64,000 nt of DNA from Raoultibacter massiliensis (GTDB lineage Bacteria; Actinomycetota; Coriobacteriia; Coriobacteriales; Eggerthellaceae): assembly GCF_900199545.1 (NCBI RefSeq), contig NZ_LT962671.1:2065415-2129414 (forward strand), given 5' to 3'. Positions within the stretch are counted from its first letter, which is position 1. Each line of letters begins with the position of its first letter. Shown here piece by piece: positions 63,641 through 64,000 of the stretch. The notes under the pieces were generated by a model. The model saw only the letters and a list, made by a program, of their open reading frames with translations, was not told where the DNA came from and ran no database searches. Position numbers and translations under genes: made by a program.

Positions 63641-64000
63641 ATGGCTGAGCAACTACGTTCGGAACAATTCATGCAGCAGGCCCTCGACTCGTGGGGCGGC
63701 GCGGTCTATCGGCTGGCGCTTTCCCACACGCGCTGCGCAGCCGACGCGCAGGATATCGCACAGGATGCTTTCCTCAGCTTGCTGAAAAGCACCGTGCTCT
63801 TCAACGGCGACGAGCATGTGAAAGCGTGGCTTCTGCACGTCACCACGAATCGTTGCCGCGAATACCATCGAAGCGCCTGGAAGCGCAAAGTCGATACCAT
63901 GGACAATCTGGAGCCTCTGGCGGATCGGGCGGTTGGCGATTCCGCACTCGACGAGTTAACCGAGCATCCCGTATGGACGGCACTCGCGCAGCTGCCAGAA
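63641..64000 (+). CDS. ECF-type RNA polymerase sigma factor (partial, runs off the window)
   Basis: 120 codons visible. Sigma-70 region 2: FMQQALDSWGGAVYRLALSHT then DAQDIAQDAFLSLLKS, the region 2.2-2.3 core-binding and melting helices, and HVKAWLLHVTTNRCREYHRS. The start has GAGGAGGTGAT upstream. Region 4 would lie past position 64000. ECF factors usually answer an envelope or redox signal via an anti-sigma partner, not visible here. Confidence 0.88.
   Translation, partial: MAEQLRSEQFMQQALDSWGGAVYRLALSHTRCAADAQDIAQDAFLSLLKSTVLFNGDEHVKAWLLHVTTNRCREYHRSAWKRKVDTMDNLEPLADRAVGDSALDELTEHPVWTALAQLPE

Overview
The window looks like chromosome from a gut-type anaerobic actinobacterium of the family Eggerthellaceae (Eggerthella, Gordonibacter, Adlercreutzia and relatives). 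This is inferred from four things: high G+C, many Tat-exported FAD/FMN reductases, each next to a membrane-bound LuxR-family regulator, tandem cytoplasmic molybdoenzymes of the catechol-dehydroxylase type, and a zinc-ligand (C+) form of ribosomal protein S4. The genus cannot be fixed from this sequence alone. No phage, integrase, IS transposase or CRISPR array was seen.

Positions 1-11000, almost all on the minus strand, hold a catabolic island: PucR-type regulator, MFS carrier, two tiny zinc-ribbon proteins, molybdoenzyme B, a two-cluster ferredoxin subunit, an aromatic-acid-type MFS carrier and molybdoenzyme A. A third zinc-ribbon protein lies upstream of the regulator. The two molybdoenzymes are close paralogues without Tat signals, so the likely picture is import of one or two (poly)phenolic substrates and their reduction in the cytoplasm.

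Positions 11000-24000 hold an orphan RelB-like/nucleotidyltransferase fusion, a small membrane protein, a MITE-like repeat, and three Tat FAD reductases interleaved with three membrane LuxR regulators. Positions 24000-31400 hold folC, an unexplained three-gene cassette (N-formylglutamate-amidohydrolase-like, RimK-like ATP-grasp, beta-barrel/membrane protein), the electron-bifurcating NfnAB pair and a four-helix membrane protein. Positions 31500-38300 hold twin LysR regulators with near-identical promoters, a DUF4436/pentameric-channel-like protein, a CorA-type transporter, a family-4 uracil-DNA glycosylase and alanine racemase.

Positions 38400-48600 hold another LuxR plus a Tat-exported Old-Yellow-Enzyme-type reductase, the molybdenum cofactor genes mogA and moeA (which could supply the molybdoenzymes), a PIN toxin with an apparently frameshifted antitoxin, a FAD reductase with a hexahaem lipoprotein cytochrome, a double-MarR regulator and an XRE regulator. 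Positions 48700-58800 hold enolase, a Panacea/MqsA-type toxin-antitoxin pair, an orphan EcfT, two small charged proteins, a further LuxR/FAD-reductase pair, trmO and a MerR regulator.

Positions 58800-64000 hold the conserved infA-rpmJ-rpsM-rpsK-rpsD-rpoA-rplQ operon, tRNA-Lys, tRNA-Gln, a second MITE copy and the start of an ECF sigma factor. RplQ carries a long acidic tail that resembles the stand-alone small protein at 53026-53262. Overall the accessory genes form a set of substrate-sensing respiratory modules (regulator plus reductase), with NfnAB, the multihaem cytochrome and the Moco genes as likely supporting machinery.
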